This document shows, piece after piece, positions 15,301 to 27,386 of a DNA stretch of 64,000 nucleotides. The position numbers and the translations under genes are program-made. The notes beneath the pieces were generated by a model that saw nothing but the letters and a program-made list of their open reading frames with translations, was not told the DNA's origin and searched no databases. Source of the DNA: Mesaphorura yosii (taxonomy: Eukaryota > Arthropoda > Collembola > Poduromorpha > Tullbergiidae); assembly GCA_009869945.1 (NCBI GenBank), contig WIXG01000336.1, forward strand, positions 1-64,000, written 5' to 3'. Each line of letters begins with the position of its first letter. Position 1 is the stretch's first letter.

Positions 15301-18300
15301 CTCCTCTTCTCCATTGCCCTCAGCTGGACACGCTAACCATAAAAGTGGAAGTGGCAGTGCAAGTAGTGGTTCGCAGCCAACCATGGTTGTACGACGTGAA
15401 TCACCACTTGATTTGTCTGTGAAAACAGTGCGTCAGTCAGCAGATTCGTCCACGAGTACGCCGACCGAATCTGGAACTACAAACACTGCGAGCACCGGAA
15501 TAATAAATATTCCCCAGTTGAACAATAACAGGTCATTATCGAATTCTGGTGCTTCGACACCAATTAGCGCCAGCAACACGGCAACTAATAATAGCAACAG
15601 TGTGGGGAGTAATCATGTGAGCAGTGTGATAGCTGCTGTAGTGAATTCTACTACAGGACGTGATAAGGAGTACGAGTCTTTGAAACACGCTTCGCCAAAC
15701 ATACAAAGACTGTCATCAAGTCAGCAGCAGCAGCATCCACCAGCACATGAACGAGTTGAGATTCCCAATCGCACACCATCTCAACCGCCACCGGGATTCA
15801 GCGCTCCAAGCCACCATCTGTTTGGTCATTATCCGGTACATTCGCCTGTACCTCCGAACTTGGCCGGAAAACAATATCAGTATCCGCCACAGCCTCCCGG
15901 ACCAGAAGCAGGAGGCTATAGCCTGCCAGGCGTAGCTGACACGGCGCCAAACAGTAAACCATACTTGAGTGCATCGAATAATCCTGTCCCGATTTCCACT
16001 CCGTCATCTTCACATCAGCCGCAGCCGCAACAAAGGCCTTCGTCAGTAATCCCACCTTACAACCCACCAACCCCAAGCTTTGGTGTCTACCATCAGGGAG
16101 CTGCTTCACATGGACCAATTCATCCAGCGTTCAACCACAATTCTCATTCCTCGTACGCGCCATATCAGTCTCCTCACATTCAGCAACCACACCAGCATCA
16201 AATACGCTACCCAGATTCGTATTATCAGGCGTATGGTGCTCCAAGCAACCCATCCACAAGTGGCTCCAGCACAAACTCCATTAGTGCAAGCGTGAATGGT
16301 ACCGCCAAGCCAGGTGAGGTGAATCCGTACTTGCGCAATTCCACACCAAACAGTCATGGACATCCGCAACAACCCGGAGTGTCGACGGCAAGCAGTATTC
16401 ATCCACAATACCAATCGAATCAAAGCAAGCCATCGCACGGGCAGCATTATGGATTGCCGCCCATACCGGCTCCAGGCACCCCGTACCACCACTACCCGCA
16501 GTATCTTCCACAGCATTTGGTTCAAGGACCTGTTCAGATTCCCAATCATCCTAACTCAAACTCGAATCACCAGTCACAGCAGCCAAGCACTCCAGGGCAG
16601 CAACAGCCTCAACCTCATCAATACCATCCAGGCTATCCAAACTCCCACTTGTCGCAAAACCGATATGGAAGCCCTCAGTCACAACAGCAGCCAAGGTTTG
16701 CTACACCTGTTCACGTACCCTCGCCTTACTCGTACCAGCAGCAGCAGCCGGGGCCTCCGCGAGGAGGCTCTCCTGCAACGCCGCAGCAACCAAGTCCGCA
16801 CCATTATTCCCCACTGTACTCTCCGCATTTGGCTGGTCCAAGGCAACCCACACCACCATCTCAGTCTCCCACCCCGAAACAGAAAAAGTCTGCTGCCATT
16901 ACCAAAGCGCAAAACGAAAACAGTAACTCCGCAAGTTCCACGAACTCTGGCAATAGTTCTCATCGCCGTAACTCGCAAGGATCGAAAGGAGGCTCATCAC
17001 GGAAGAATGTCCTCAATCTCCTCCGGAATTCTCTGGAAACGAGGATTCACGAGAAACAGGAGAAGGAGAAAACGCAGTTCGGTCACCAGACATGGAGTTT
17101 TCACGGAAGGAAGATAACCTTGCCCGCATCGACCAAGTCAGGAGATACCCAGACTACAACGAACGGGCCTTTCGGTTCTGCAGTTGGCAGCGGTTCAATA
17201 CTCACTGGTATGAGTAATCACAGTGCGACACCTTCGGCCGGACTGAATGGCACAGCAATTGCCGGTGCGTTTCCAGACATCTTTGGCATCAGCCAACGAA
17301 ATAGTCACGGTGCACCTGATGACGAGGCGTCAAGAGCGATGACTTTCCATGGATCTCAAGAATTATCACCCAACGCCGATTCTGCGCTGTCACTGAACAG
17401 AATACGAACAAAAGCCGAGAAGAAGCAACTCTTTCCAAATCTCCTAAGTCAAATTGAACAAGAGAACTCGAATAAGCAAAATCCCTCCGCAGCCCCACGC
17501 TTTGGTCAACCAAAGTCCGTGTTTGACTTTGACGATGAGGAAGATGGCTCCAAAATTAAACTAAACCGCAGAAGCAGCGCGGGTAGCAACAAAGGATCCA
17601 CGCCGCCACATTCTTCGTTCGCTCCTTTGACGAACAACGCATCTGTATCGCGCAAATCAGGAAGCAAGAAGTTTACAAGCAAATTAACGAAGGCAAAGAA
17701 CTATTTTAGCAGTACCAGCGGCAGCACTTTGACCAGTAATGCAATCGACGCAATCAATGCCGTTGTTGCTTCTGCATCGCAGGCACACGCTTCTGCCTCA
17801 GCCAATGCACCCGTGATAGGCGTCGCGTCAACCGAAACTAAGGCAGTTATGAGTAGCTTCACCGCGGAGTCTCTCGACTCCTTCTGGGCTGTTTGTGATT
17901 CCTTCGTAGATGATTTAGCCAAAAATCCAGTGACTATTAAATCAAAACGTGGTGGTCTTTGGGCGAAGTTAAAGTCTCAGCAGAATAAGTCCAAAGATAA
18001 AGAAGAGAGCAACGAGAACAAAGCAGGAAGTCGAAAGGGCGCAACTAAACGAGTTCGAAGAAATTCAAGTGAAGAAGACGAAGATTTCGAAGTCGACCCG
18101 AAATCCGAGGAAGAAGCAGATGAGGACGAGGACGACGAAGAAAATGATGAGGAAGATAGCGCACATTTCCAAGATTCAGACGTGGACGACGATGACCTTT
18201 CGGTAGGGAAGAAGAAAAAGAAAATAAAGCCGTTGGACGATGACGACGACGAAGAAAACAGTTCGACATCGAGCATAGTGCGAAAGAACACGAGGAGCGC

Positions 18301-21300
18301 CTCTCAGAATAAGCGTGGGAGCAGCCTGGTTGGCTCCAAACGCAAGAATTCCAGTGCATCGTCACATGTTTCTCCGGCCAAGAAGGGAAAGAAATCCAAG
18401 AATGAAACTCAGAAGAAAAGAACCTCTCGTGGAATAAAAGTTGGGAATCATACACTGAGAGAAAGGCGAGCAACGAATTTAGGACTCGACATAGTTGAAG
18501 ATGACACAAGTCGGTCAAGCATCGGCAGCGTTAGCGACGACGATTCGGACGAAAACGTGAGCTACTCGATATCGGACGACGACAACAGTGACGACTCCGA
18601 TGCTTCCACCGATTCTAGCCGTTCTGAAGAGTCAGACTCCGACGACGATGATGATAGTGACGAATTACGTGATAGTGATGATTCAGAATCGGTTGGAAAA
18701 CCTAGGCCAAAGAGGACGAGCACAGCTGGCGGAAGCAGCAAGGGAAAAGCGAGCCCTATTTCTAAACGAAAGTCTGAAAATGGGAAAGGCAAGAGCACAA
18801 AAACTAAAAGTGGCAAGAAAGACAAAAAATCCAAGACGAAAAAAGAAGAGAAGAAAGGTCGCTCACTCCGTTCAGGTCGTGGTGGCTCGATAACCCGAAG
18901 CAGCCGTGGAGACAGCGCGAAGAAGAATGAGACGAGAAAATTAAGGCCGAAGAGAAATTGTGCCAAAGTGAAGAATGAAAGTAAGTACAACTTTATGGCT
19001 TTTTCCTTTGCATTTGAGCTGGATAAAACGTCCTATAATAGAGAAACGCAGCACAGTTCGCATTCACGCTCACCTGACATTCAAACATGTCCGTTCAATG
19101 TGGTTAAATCGCTGAATGTCCGGTTGTGTAGAGTTAAAATTTCCATAACCGTAACCATCCAATTAAACTGCGACAGGCGAAGCGAAGTTCTTTACCTTAC
19201 TTTCAGCCGGTCGGGCAAAATGGGTGGAGTGAAAGCGTGCGTAAGGCCTTGCACCTGTTTCTAAATTCTATTTCGCAATACGCACACTACATGCCATGTG
19301 CCAGGAATCCAGCAACTGGAGGTATGCGCTTTAGAATTGGAACGCGAACGGGACAAAAATAAGCTATGTTGTTGTCATTCTCAAACTGTTGTGTCTTTCA
19401 CTACTTGTTGCCTACAAAAGACAATTTACTGTCAACCATGCATGCATGGGTGGTTGGATTATTGGATTTTTACCCGTTTTCATTTTTAATGTGGCTCAGT
19501 CGCATATTGCTCGTTGACCGTGTTCCGTGTGCATTTGGCAGAACTAAACTCTGGATTTGCCTATAAATATTTACAGATTCCTTGACCTGAACTAATTTTT
19601 TCTTCAGAACAATGCTGCGATTTCGTGATTTGTGATTCGCGTCTTTAATTTCCGATAAACGTCTTGCCAGTGAATCGTGAATTGAGAGTTTTGAGAGAAT
19701 ATTTGGGTCACCGATTGCCTCTGAACGTGCAGACAATTATTGGCAGATAAAAGTATTCATATAATCTTGTTTGTCAACGCGATCATCTCATAAGTGGATC
19801 GCAACCAAAAGTGCCGTTGAATTGTAAACAGCTGTGGAACGTTGTTTATGTCAGGAGGCGAAATCTGCCGACTTGTGCAGTTTATATTCGTGTATTCGCT
19901 GTGCTTCGAGTTAATTCCCGGGCGCGGTGTATAATTAACACTTGACGCGTTTGCCTGCAAACCTTTCGTCTATCATCTGCGCAAAGTACGACAGACAGGG
20001 GGCTCTATTTCTTGTCTTTTATTTTGTGAGATCTGGTTGAATTACCTGGATTATTTCGTCATCCAAAACTTTTACTTAACAACGTTTAATGAACTCGGCT
20101 TCGCTCGTTGCCGGAATTGGTCTTGCGTGCGTCTATGTGTCAGTCTGCGCCTGAATGTAACAAGTTCACTGCTTTCTTGGCTCATGATTTGGCTTTCACC
20201 TTTTATTGATTTTCCTACTACATTCGGTGTTATTATTGTGACAAATATTCTTTCATGTGGTGCACTGGGCTAGGCGAGGCGCTGAATTCCTAATTCAATA
20301 AATTCAGCTAAACAAGTTCACTTCTCGAGTACTGGGATTGTGTGCACTTGGTCCGCCATACACGGTCGACGGAAGGTTTTCTTTTACAGCTAGTCAAACT
20401 ACGACATACTACTACTGCATGGCACGCAAGGCTTGTCCTGTGAGGTCCTGCGAGCTCTCCGTTTAATCACGAGCCAGTATTAATGCATTACATGAAGTAG
20501 ATTAATATTAGCAGTGCATGCATTTTATTACTTCTGCCTCGAGATCGTAATGTGCAATGAATGACAACGGTGCGAATGCACTCAAACTCAGACACGTCAT
20601 CCAGCCATGAAGTTAGCTGATGTCGGCGATTTCCTTCTTTCCATTCGTACCTCATTATTCTCGCCTCTTGTGTGAGTGCTATGAGGTGCTAAGACAGCCG
20701 ACAGCCACTACTAATTATGAACAGTGAAGTATGGTTAACCTGCTTGTTGAGTGAGACTGAGACATAGGGTATGGTGTTCATTTCTTAGGCGCAAACCAAT
20801 ATTGTTCACACATTAACGCTTTAGTTGTCCATAACATAACGTTCTTCAGTGCTCAGTTATAGAACTCAATGCGAAACTAACTCGCGACAAGTAAAGTAAG
20901 AAACGTGAAGCCTGCCAGAGTTCACTCGTCATAATTTCGTCTATGAAACAAGCCTACTATTTAATTAATACTCTCAGCATTTGGGACTAACTGACGTGCG
21001 GATTTCTGGAGTGATGCGCGGATCAAACGAGAGTACGATTGCATCTGCTTCCGCATAATCTGTGATACTAAACGAATCCTAATTAGTATCAGTCGTACTT
21101 TGCTTTTGGTGCGCGTGCGTGCGAATTGCGAACGCAGAGTGCTTATAACTTCTCTTGTCGACCGTATTACTTCATACGTGCGAAATTAAACTGAAAGTTG
21201 TTTACTCGAAGAAATTGTACTTTTACGAAATCGGCACTCGATTCTTGGCTTCAATCTACTAATTCCTGCAATATTTGTATTTCAGTTGCGGAAGATGTGG

Positions 21301-23377
21301 CCGGATCGTCTGGTGAGGAGTGGATCATGCATGGCGACCTCACGAAGAGGAAAAGCAAGGTTGTGTTTGGGGATGGGTCGGAGTTCAAGAGACCTGGGTG
21401 GGAGGAGGAGTTGATCGACTTCAAGAAGAAATTAAGGATGCCAACAAAATTAATCCGTGTAGCGAAGCCATCTTCTCTTACTTCTTCGAGTGGTGTTAAA
21501 GACAACGACGACATGGGCAACGTAGCTGATAAATCCGCCAAAGAAAACAAGAGCCCGAATAAGGCTGCCAGTGAAGAGGTCAAACCAAAAGGTCGGGCGA
21601 CGAAGGGTAGCAAGGAAGTGACGAAAACTCCTGTGAAGGATGGAAAAGCAAGCAAAAGTGATAAAAAGTCTGAAACCGATTCGCTTGATGAACCTGCCAT
21701 TGAAAAAGCCGTAGAGAAAATGACAGCTGCCAAGAAAAAGGCGTCGTTGACTAATAAAAAGTTAGACAACGATGTGGAGGACCAGTCCAAGAAAGGAACC
21801 AAAACTGCCAAAGGTACTCCGAAGAAGTCCAACGAAGCTGCTTCTTCATGCACGCCAGCTAAAAGGGCAAAGTCAGGAAAAGAGTCGGCCAAGGGAGCAG
21901 CAACAAAAGACCAAGGCAAAGCTGCCTCAAAAGACTCAAAAGGAAGCAAGTCAGCGATCAAGGATGAGCCCATGCTAATCGTGAAAACTGAGAAGGATCC
22001 TCAGCTTCTGCCTACTCCGGGTCCAGCCGGTCTCAAATTCAACAAGAAAATGTCCATTAAGTCAGTCTTTGGGGTCGACCCTGCAGAAGCCTCGCAAGCA
22101 ACGCCCATCGCTCCGACCAAAGCCAAAAAAGTCCTGCGTCGGAATAAATTCAAAAGTGGATTTGATTATTTACGTAAAAAGAAAAAGCCGACGCCGACCC
22201 CTGACGGCAGTACACCGCCAGCTCCAAAGAAGGCAAAGGTAATTTAATTCAACTCCAAAACTCCTTTGTCAAATTAAATTTAATATTGTGGGTTCCACTG
22301 TATAATTTGAAATACTTTGTGAAAACTTTAGATGTCTCAGGAGAAAAATATGTCGGAAGAAGACGTGCAGGCCGAACTGCGAGGCTGGGTTCTTAACAAG
22401 GGACTCGGAGAAACGGCTCTTCATCGAGCGGCGAGACTTGGTTACGTTGATGTTGCAGCTTATTCCCTAGAATACGGCATTTGTTCTCCAAACTGCAAAG
22501 ACAACGCAGGGTTCACACCACTTCACGAATGCTGTTTGAGGGGAACCTTGGAAGTGGCAAGGGTTCTTCTGTTGTACGGAGCTAACCCTTCAATGGCTGC
22601 TCCAGGAGGAATTCGGTAAGAATAAGAATAAGCTAATAGTGAACATTCTATCCTATCTATTTTTATGTGTTACATTACGTAACCTTCTATTGATTATTGC
22701 AGGCCACTGCACGAAGCCTGTGAGAATGGATACGTGGAACTAGTCAGACTTCTTGTGTCGTACGGAGCAGACCCGCTCCTGGCAACTTACGCTGGGCAGA
22801 CTCCACTCGAACTGGCTGACCAGTATGAAAATGTGAAACGCTTACTAACGCAGCATATCCAAGATGTTCAAGGCAGGGCGGAGAAATTGTGGCAATTTCG
22901 TGGCTCTGGTACCTGGGCTGAAGATCCGCACGATAACGGCTATGATGCTACCGCTGATCCTCCTTTACGCGCTAATGGCGAAACTATTGACGGGTTTGAA
23001 TTCGAAGCTAGTGACGCTCCACTCCCTCCATTATATTTGCTCAAGGTATGTCTACGTACAGTAAAATTTCGTATCATAATCAAAAGTCAGTCACAGTATT
23101 CTGAACTCCATTTGCATTTTAATAGGGAGATACTCCATATGTGTTGGTACAAGATCTTGTCACCTACGTTGGCGTACCTCGAGAAAGACTTTTGAAGAAT
23201 CATCCCGCAGCTGAATTGGTTGAATTGAATTCTAACGACTTCTTGGAGGAAGCACATTGTTGCCACCTTCTCGGCGAAAAATTCAATCTCAACTCTTCGT
23301 CTGATCTCCTATCGTTAATTAAGTATGACGACCGTGTTAAGAAGATGCTAAATATTGAATCTTGTATTATAAAATAA
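12345..23377 (+). CDS. BCOR: BCOR-type transcriptional corepressor (ankyrin repeats plus PUFD domain)
   Basis: Six coding exons: 12345-12497, 15098-18980, 21286-22238, 22332-22615, 22703-23045 and 23126-23377. They sum to 5868 bp, giving 1955 residues; all junctions are GT-AG and in phase. What is seen: a very long low-complexity N-terminal part rich in Ser, Pro, Gln and His; a PLDLS motif at about residues 154-158; a long mixed acidic and Lys-rich tract (about 18050-18980); three ankyrin repeats at about 1686-1790 (for example LLVSYGADPLLATYAG); and a C-terminal block of about 95 residues from GDTPYVLVQDLV that fits the PUFD domain. In known BCOR proteins PUFD binds PCGF1 and places the protein in the PRC1.1 complex in the nucleus, which ubiquitinates histone H2A. 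PxDLS motifs bind the corepressor CtBP. The length is close to vertebrate BCOR (about 1750). The ATG follows a splice acceptor exactly, so an upstream exon is needed and may be untranslated. An extra upstream coding exon cannot be excluded. Confidence 0.9.
13544..14470 (-). mobile_element. Decayed Tc3-like (Tc1/mariner) DNA transposon
   Basis: Read on the minus strand, this holds pieces of a Tc3-type transposase in several frames. Near 14120-14030 is WDDEWKNVIFSDEKKFNLDG (first catalytic Asp), then YYWHDLRKE-like sequence with one stop, then GGGSVMVWAALSFYGKS near 13950. Near 13780-13710 is DWPPYSPDL followed by IENVWGILARRVY (third acidic residue region). The C-terminus, LIPCIVSTKRRVADVLVSKG, ends at a stop at 13546-13544. 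The stretch that should carry the second catalytic Asp (QDNA-type motif) between GKS and DWPPYSPDL is missing, so the copy has an internal deletion as well as frameshifts. The N-terminal helix-turn-helix part is barely recognisable. I could not find the terminal inverted repeats. It lies antisense in the first coding intron of BCOR and is clearly inactive. Confidence 0.85.
14629..14649. repeat. Short GGCC tandem repeat
   Basis: About four and a half copies of GGCC (ggccggccggccggccgg) lie in BCOR intron 1, just outside the Tc3-like remnant. It is a simple-sequence repeat that is also a run of CpG sites in an otherwise AT-leaning intron. Confidence 0.7.
15404..15418 (+). other. Candidate CtBP-binding motif (PLDLS) in BCOR
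   Basis: The BCOR reading frame encodes RRESPLDLSVK here. PxDLS is the consensus by which corepressors recruit CtBP, and BCOR-family proteins such as BCORL1 are known to use it. The motif lies in a disordered Ser-rich region, where such short motifs normally work. Its presence is seen; its function is inferred. Confidence 0.6.
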
Positions 23378-24309
23378 TTTATGACTTAATTCAAAGGTTA
23401 GGTTTTGTAATTTCGACGAGTAGAATCATTTTATACCAGCAAGTCTATTTGTAATTTATTCACCAACTTTTTGTCGCCGAAATAGTTTCTTGTAATCGCA
23501 TTCGCATGAACGGATGCAAGTGCACACCTACTTGATGAAACCAATTCAATCAGTATCCGATTAATCAGTAGGAGGAACCAAGTTACTTGTCAGTATATTT
23601 TATGTTCCTAATTTCTCACTACTTTTGTTACGTTAAATTATTTGTTTATGTAACTTATTTATTTGCGGCGCCTGTGAAGTTAGTTTAATATTCGTTAGGA
23701 CGTAAGCCATTAATCAAAACAGAAATGAGAAATGGACGGAATTAGTTAAAAACGTAAGACGTGATGTGAATACACTTCATAAGTTCTTTAGAACCCTATT
23801 CTAAGTTTGCAAGCGTAACTTTAAGTTTAAAGTACTCTAGATGTAGAAATCGTGTGTAATTTTTAAATTGACTCTAATACAAGATAAACCCAATCAAGAA
23901 GTACTGAAAAATTATTTTACTGTATTTTCAACCAGGAGACATGCAAATCCAGAAATCTTATCGATAAAACTGGGACGCGTTATGTTGGCTCACGTAGGCT
24001 GGCAAAAGGCAAAAGTGAGTCAGTGATCCAATCTGGAAAATATTCAACGATCTTTCAAGTCGCGAGGTTATAGAATCAGTGTACACTTTCTGCACGTATT
24101 TGATCATAGAATATTCGAAATTTTGACTCTAGATCATGAACAAATGTTTTCTAAGAAAAATGAAAAGCAAACTCAGTTTAATATGTTTGGTGCAATAAAT
24201 GATTTGCCGCTTTACAAATGTGTCGACCATTTATTCATTCACTTGTCTGTTAGTGAATCAAGCCTGAAGAAGCAGAAGCTGAATTGAGAATTTGAAAAAG
24301 GGACTCCAG
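23378..24309. other. BCOR 3' flank, no gene seen
   Basis: AT-rich sequence after the BCOR stop codon. It should contain the BCOR 3' untranslated region. I see no clear AATAAA close to the stop and no other coding sequence. Confidence 0.5.
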
Positions 24310-25080
24310 CCTTAAGTCACTTATTTTCCTGGTGGAGACCCCACTCAATCAATGTTTCAAGAGGAGCCGTCTGAGCCCTGATGCATTCTGCCGGGTCAGG
24401 AGCGTCATACTAAAATCTGTTCTCCAGTAAGTAAGTTCGTGAATTTCTCCACGCGTCTTCGATCCAGCTCAGCATGCTCATCAATTCCACAATTTCACTC
24501 TGAGATCTTGGTTGGTTGTTTCACGAACGCGCTCCACCTTGGCCTCGGAGTCGTCCCTGTGAAACAATGTATTGTTGCCAATGAACCTGACAACTCTTGT
24601 AATTCCCTCATTGTCATTGAAGCAGACGAGTTTCCAGGAGCATTCTGGCACCCATCCAACGTGTCACCGTCTGGACTGCCGCGGTCGCAGAGCCCTGTCA
24701 TCAAGTAACCTGGCCTCTCCTTCAACTTCTGATGCGGGAGGTCTTCGACAATGAACCAAGGCTGCCGGTTGGCGAACGGCTCCAGACGAGGGATGTTGTG
24801 GTCTGCCGCTGACTCGGAGAACCTTCGCTCTCCTTCTGCCTCTCTTCGGTTGATGCGCAGGGGAACTTGCGGAAATTGTCCACGCGAGTGACGTTCTTGT
24901 CGTGGTTCAACGAGTTTTACAGCGCAGTGGTGCCATAAAGAATTTTCTTGGCGCCGTTGTGCTGGACGTAAAGCAGACTGATTCTTCCCAATGAATACTC
25001 GGCGTCGATCGTGAAGGAGTGAATCTCTCTGATCGGGATGCTGCAGTCGAGTGTGGGCAATGGATGCGTGTCGCCTACCA
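24310..25080 (-). pseudogene. Decayed copy of the neighbouring DNA/RNA non-specific nuclease
   Basis: On the minus strand this matches the intact nuclease at 25650-26701 in order. EIHSFTIDAEYSLGRISLLY and VQHNGAKKILYGTTAL are near 25030-24920, then NHDKNVTRVDNFRKFPC near 24910. Next comes a jump to FSESAADHNIPRLEPFANRQ near 24810, then GYLMTGLCDRGSPDGDTLDG near 24720-24660, then RVVRFIGNNTLFHRDDSEAK near 24580-24530. The C-terminal tail is hardly recognisable. About 30 residues are deleted in the middle, including the DRGH catalytic motif, and there are several frame changes and stops, so it cannot encode an active enzyme. I see no copy of the short signal-peptide exon. It is a tandem duplicate that died after duplication. 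Confidence 0.88.
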
Positions 25081-25649
25081 ATTAACGTTCCGCATTATAC
25101 AATGAATCGCAATAGCTGGATTAAGCTTACGTATAATTCCGTCTTTGGCCGAAAATGGCGGGGCGACTCGAGCCTGAGTCAGTGTCCAGACTGGAATGGT
25201 CAAAGTTATGATCTTCATCTTGAATTGAGTCACAGAAATGCTCATAAATGGTCCGGAGTCAAATTTTTTTTGCCGTCAGTGCCCATTTAAGAAAGTACCT
25301 GCTTTTATATCCTAGAAGCCGTTACATTATCACCTCAGGTGGACATTCCGGAATGTTAAGCATATTTGATTAACCGTGTCAATGTCACAGCAGACAAGGC
25401 TGTCTGACAGACAGTCTGAGTGAATGTCATGCTGTAGGAAAAGAAATATCGACACCGATCAGGAATTCCTTATCAATGTCACTGCCAGACAATTACTGTA
25501 CAATCAATGGCACTTGAATTGAAAATGCTCTTACTATGTAGCAATTAGCTCAAAAGGTACATGAAAATGGTTATTTTTTATTGGCGATGCTGCGACTCCG
25601 CGAATTTCTTTCCTAAAAGTGACCAGCGATGGTGTGCTCTTTTAATTAG
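25081..25649. other. Spacer between nuclease copy and nuclease gene
   Basis: No convincing coding sequence. It contains the 3' end region of the intact nuclease gene, which is on the minus strand, and would hold the 5' part of the decayed copy if that survived. I do not see it. Confidence 0.4.
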
Positions 25650-26701
25650 CTACTGCAAACCCCAATCAATCAACGTCTCCGTTGGTGCCGTGAGTGCATT
25701 TATGCATGCTGTCGGAGACGGGGCGTTTACTTCCATCCGATTCTCTAGCAAGTACGACTCCGAATTTCGCCACGCTTCTTGAATGAAGTTTACCGAAGTC
25801 ATTTTGGCCAAAATCTCGCTTTGATGCCTTGGCCTCGTTGTTTCACTCGTTCTCTGAGCCTTGGCCGCTGCATCGTCCTTGTGAAACAACTTGTTATCTC
25901 CGATGAATCCCACAACTCGCACAACTCCTCCGCCGTCTTTGTAGCACACCAGCTTCCAAAAGCATTCCGGTACACGCCAGCCGTCGACTGTGGGACCGTC
26001 TGTGCTGTCACGATCGCACACTCCCGTCATCACGTAGCCAGCGGAATCCCTCAGTTTTTGGTGAACTCGGTCTTCGACCGTGGCCCAAGGCTCCTGATTT
26101 GTGTAGGGCTCCTGCGGCGCAATGTTCACGCAGTAAAATGTTACATCGCCTGCAGACTGAGAGAATCTGAACGGATTGAATGGGGTAAGGTGCCCTCTGT
26201 CAAAAGCCGTGCGCCCCGTCAGCGCCTGCTGGGCGTCAGTCATTTTGAACGTGTTCTTGCATTCGGTCTGCTTGTCGGCCAGCACAGAACAAGGATGAAC
26301 TCTAAAGTTATCCTTCCGGTCCACAAGAACTTGGTGGTTCAGAGGATTCTGCATTGCTGTCGTGGCGTACGGGATTTTTCGGTCGCCATTGTGCTGCACA
26401 AACAGCAAGTTGATGTTCCCCAACGGGCTCTCTGCTTCTACAGTGAATGAGTAAATCCCACTTGACTGTGAGCCGCAAGGCAATGACGCTTTCTCTGTTT
26501 TATTCTCGCCAACATGGCCTGGAAGAACAAAATGCATTTAAATCCTCTCAAGTAAGATGCATTTTTATATATTTATGACTCCTTACCGAAAGGAAATGTG
26601 ATTTCTTGATGGGGAGAGGGCACAATTCGCGAGTTCACACTCAGCGTGCAGACGAACCAGATGAGAATCAAAGCAGCCACCTTGCGTTGCGTGGGTTCCA
26701 T
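25650..26701 (-). CDS. Secreted DNA/RNA non-specific endonuclease (Serratia-nuclease/EndoG superfamily)
   Basis: Two exons on the minus strand: 26701-26587 (signal peptide) and 26518-25650. The 68-bp intron has GTAAGG at its start and TTCCAG at its end; total 984 bp, 327 residues. The N-terminus KVAALILIWFVCTLSVNS is a typical signal peptide. The catalytic motif is FDRGHLTP with His148; the metal-binding Asn is N170 in CVNIAPQ, followed by W182 and E187 in EPWATVE, the usual pattern for this ββα-metal fold. These enzymes cut DNA and RNA with Mg2+; secreted arthropod members serve digestion of nucleic acids, saliva or defence. All key residues are present, so I expect an active enzyme. A decayed copy lies directly downstream on the same strand, showing local tandem duplication. 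The start is the only Met ahead of a signal peptide that splices in phase. Confidence 0.9.
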
Positions 26702-27386
26702 TGTTAACAATTGGTTGGCTGTCTTTGCTAAGAAGCAGAGACCTGGAATAGCTGGAGTAATGCGACATTTTCATTCCTGTCCGTTTTTATTCCATCATTT
26801 TGACACCAGTATGAAATGTGTAACAGCAACAGATTAATTAATTAGAGTGTCGCACATTCAGTCTAATCGCTAATCTGTACAGAACTGATATTCGAGTTCG
26901 TGTCGTTAATTGAGATACGATGCACCTCGGCTGACATGAACAGGTGCTTTGTACTCATGCGCAATGGCAACTGATATGGGATTTTCCTGGTATTTCAACT
27001 CCATTACAGATCATCAAATGATCGCGGAGCTGAGGCTTTCAAGATCAACATTTTCACTACAGTTGGGCTGATCTAGTGAAAAGGTTAAAACAAAAGCATT
27101 TAAACAATTATTGTACATGCTATGCGTGCCTTATCAGTAACAGATTCGATCAGTCTCATCGTCTACAATGTGCGTCAGTCGATACAATTGACGTGCTTCT
27201 AAGCCCTTTACATTGTGTTGTTCAACAAGAGTATGTATTTATCAGAGGGCTTATTTATCTATTAGTTTTGTCCCTGGACCAAATCATGTTTTCACTTCAT
27301 CGTCCGTTCGTTTGCTAATACATACAAACAAAGCACATATTTAATGTAACTCTAATACTGGAAAGCAAACCTCGTTTCATCATGGC
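26702..27386. other. Spacer between nuclease and orphan gene
   Basis: Contains the upstream region of the nuclease gene (minus strand) and the 3' region of the orphan gene. I see no further exon that I can support. Confidence 0.4.

Noticed and set aside
15798-18990. Several minus-strand and second-frame ORFs inside the BCOR large exon
   Set aside because: They are shadows of the repetitive Gln/Ser/Asp codons of BCOR in other frames.
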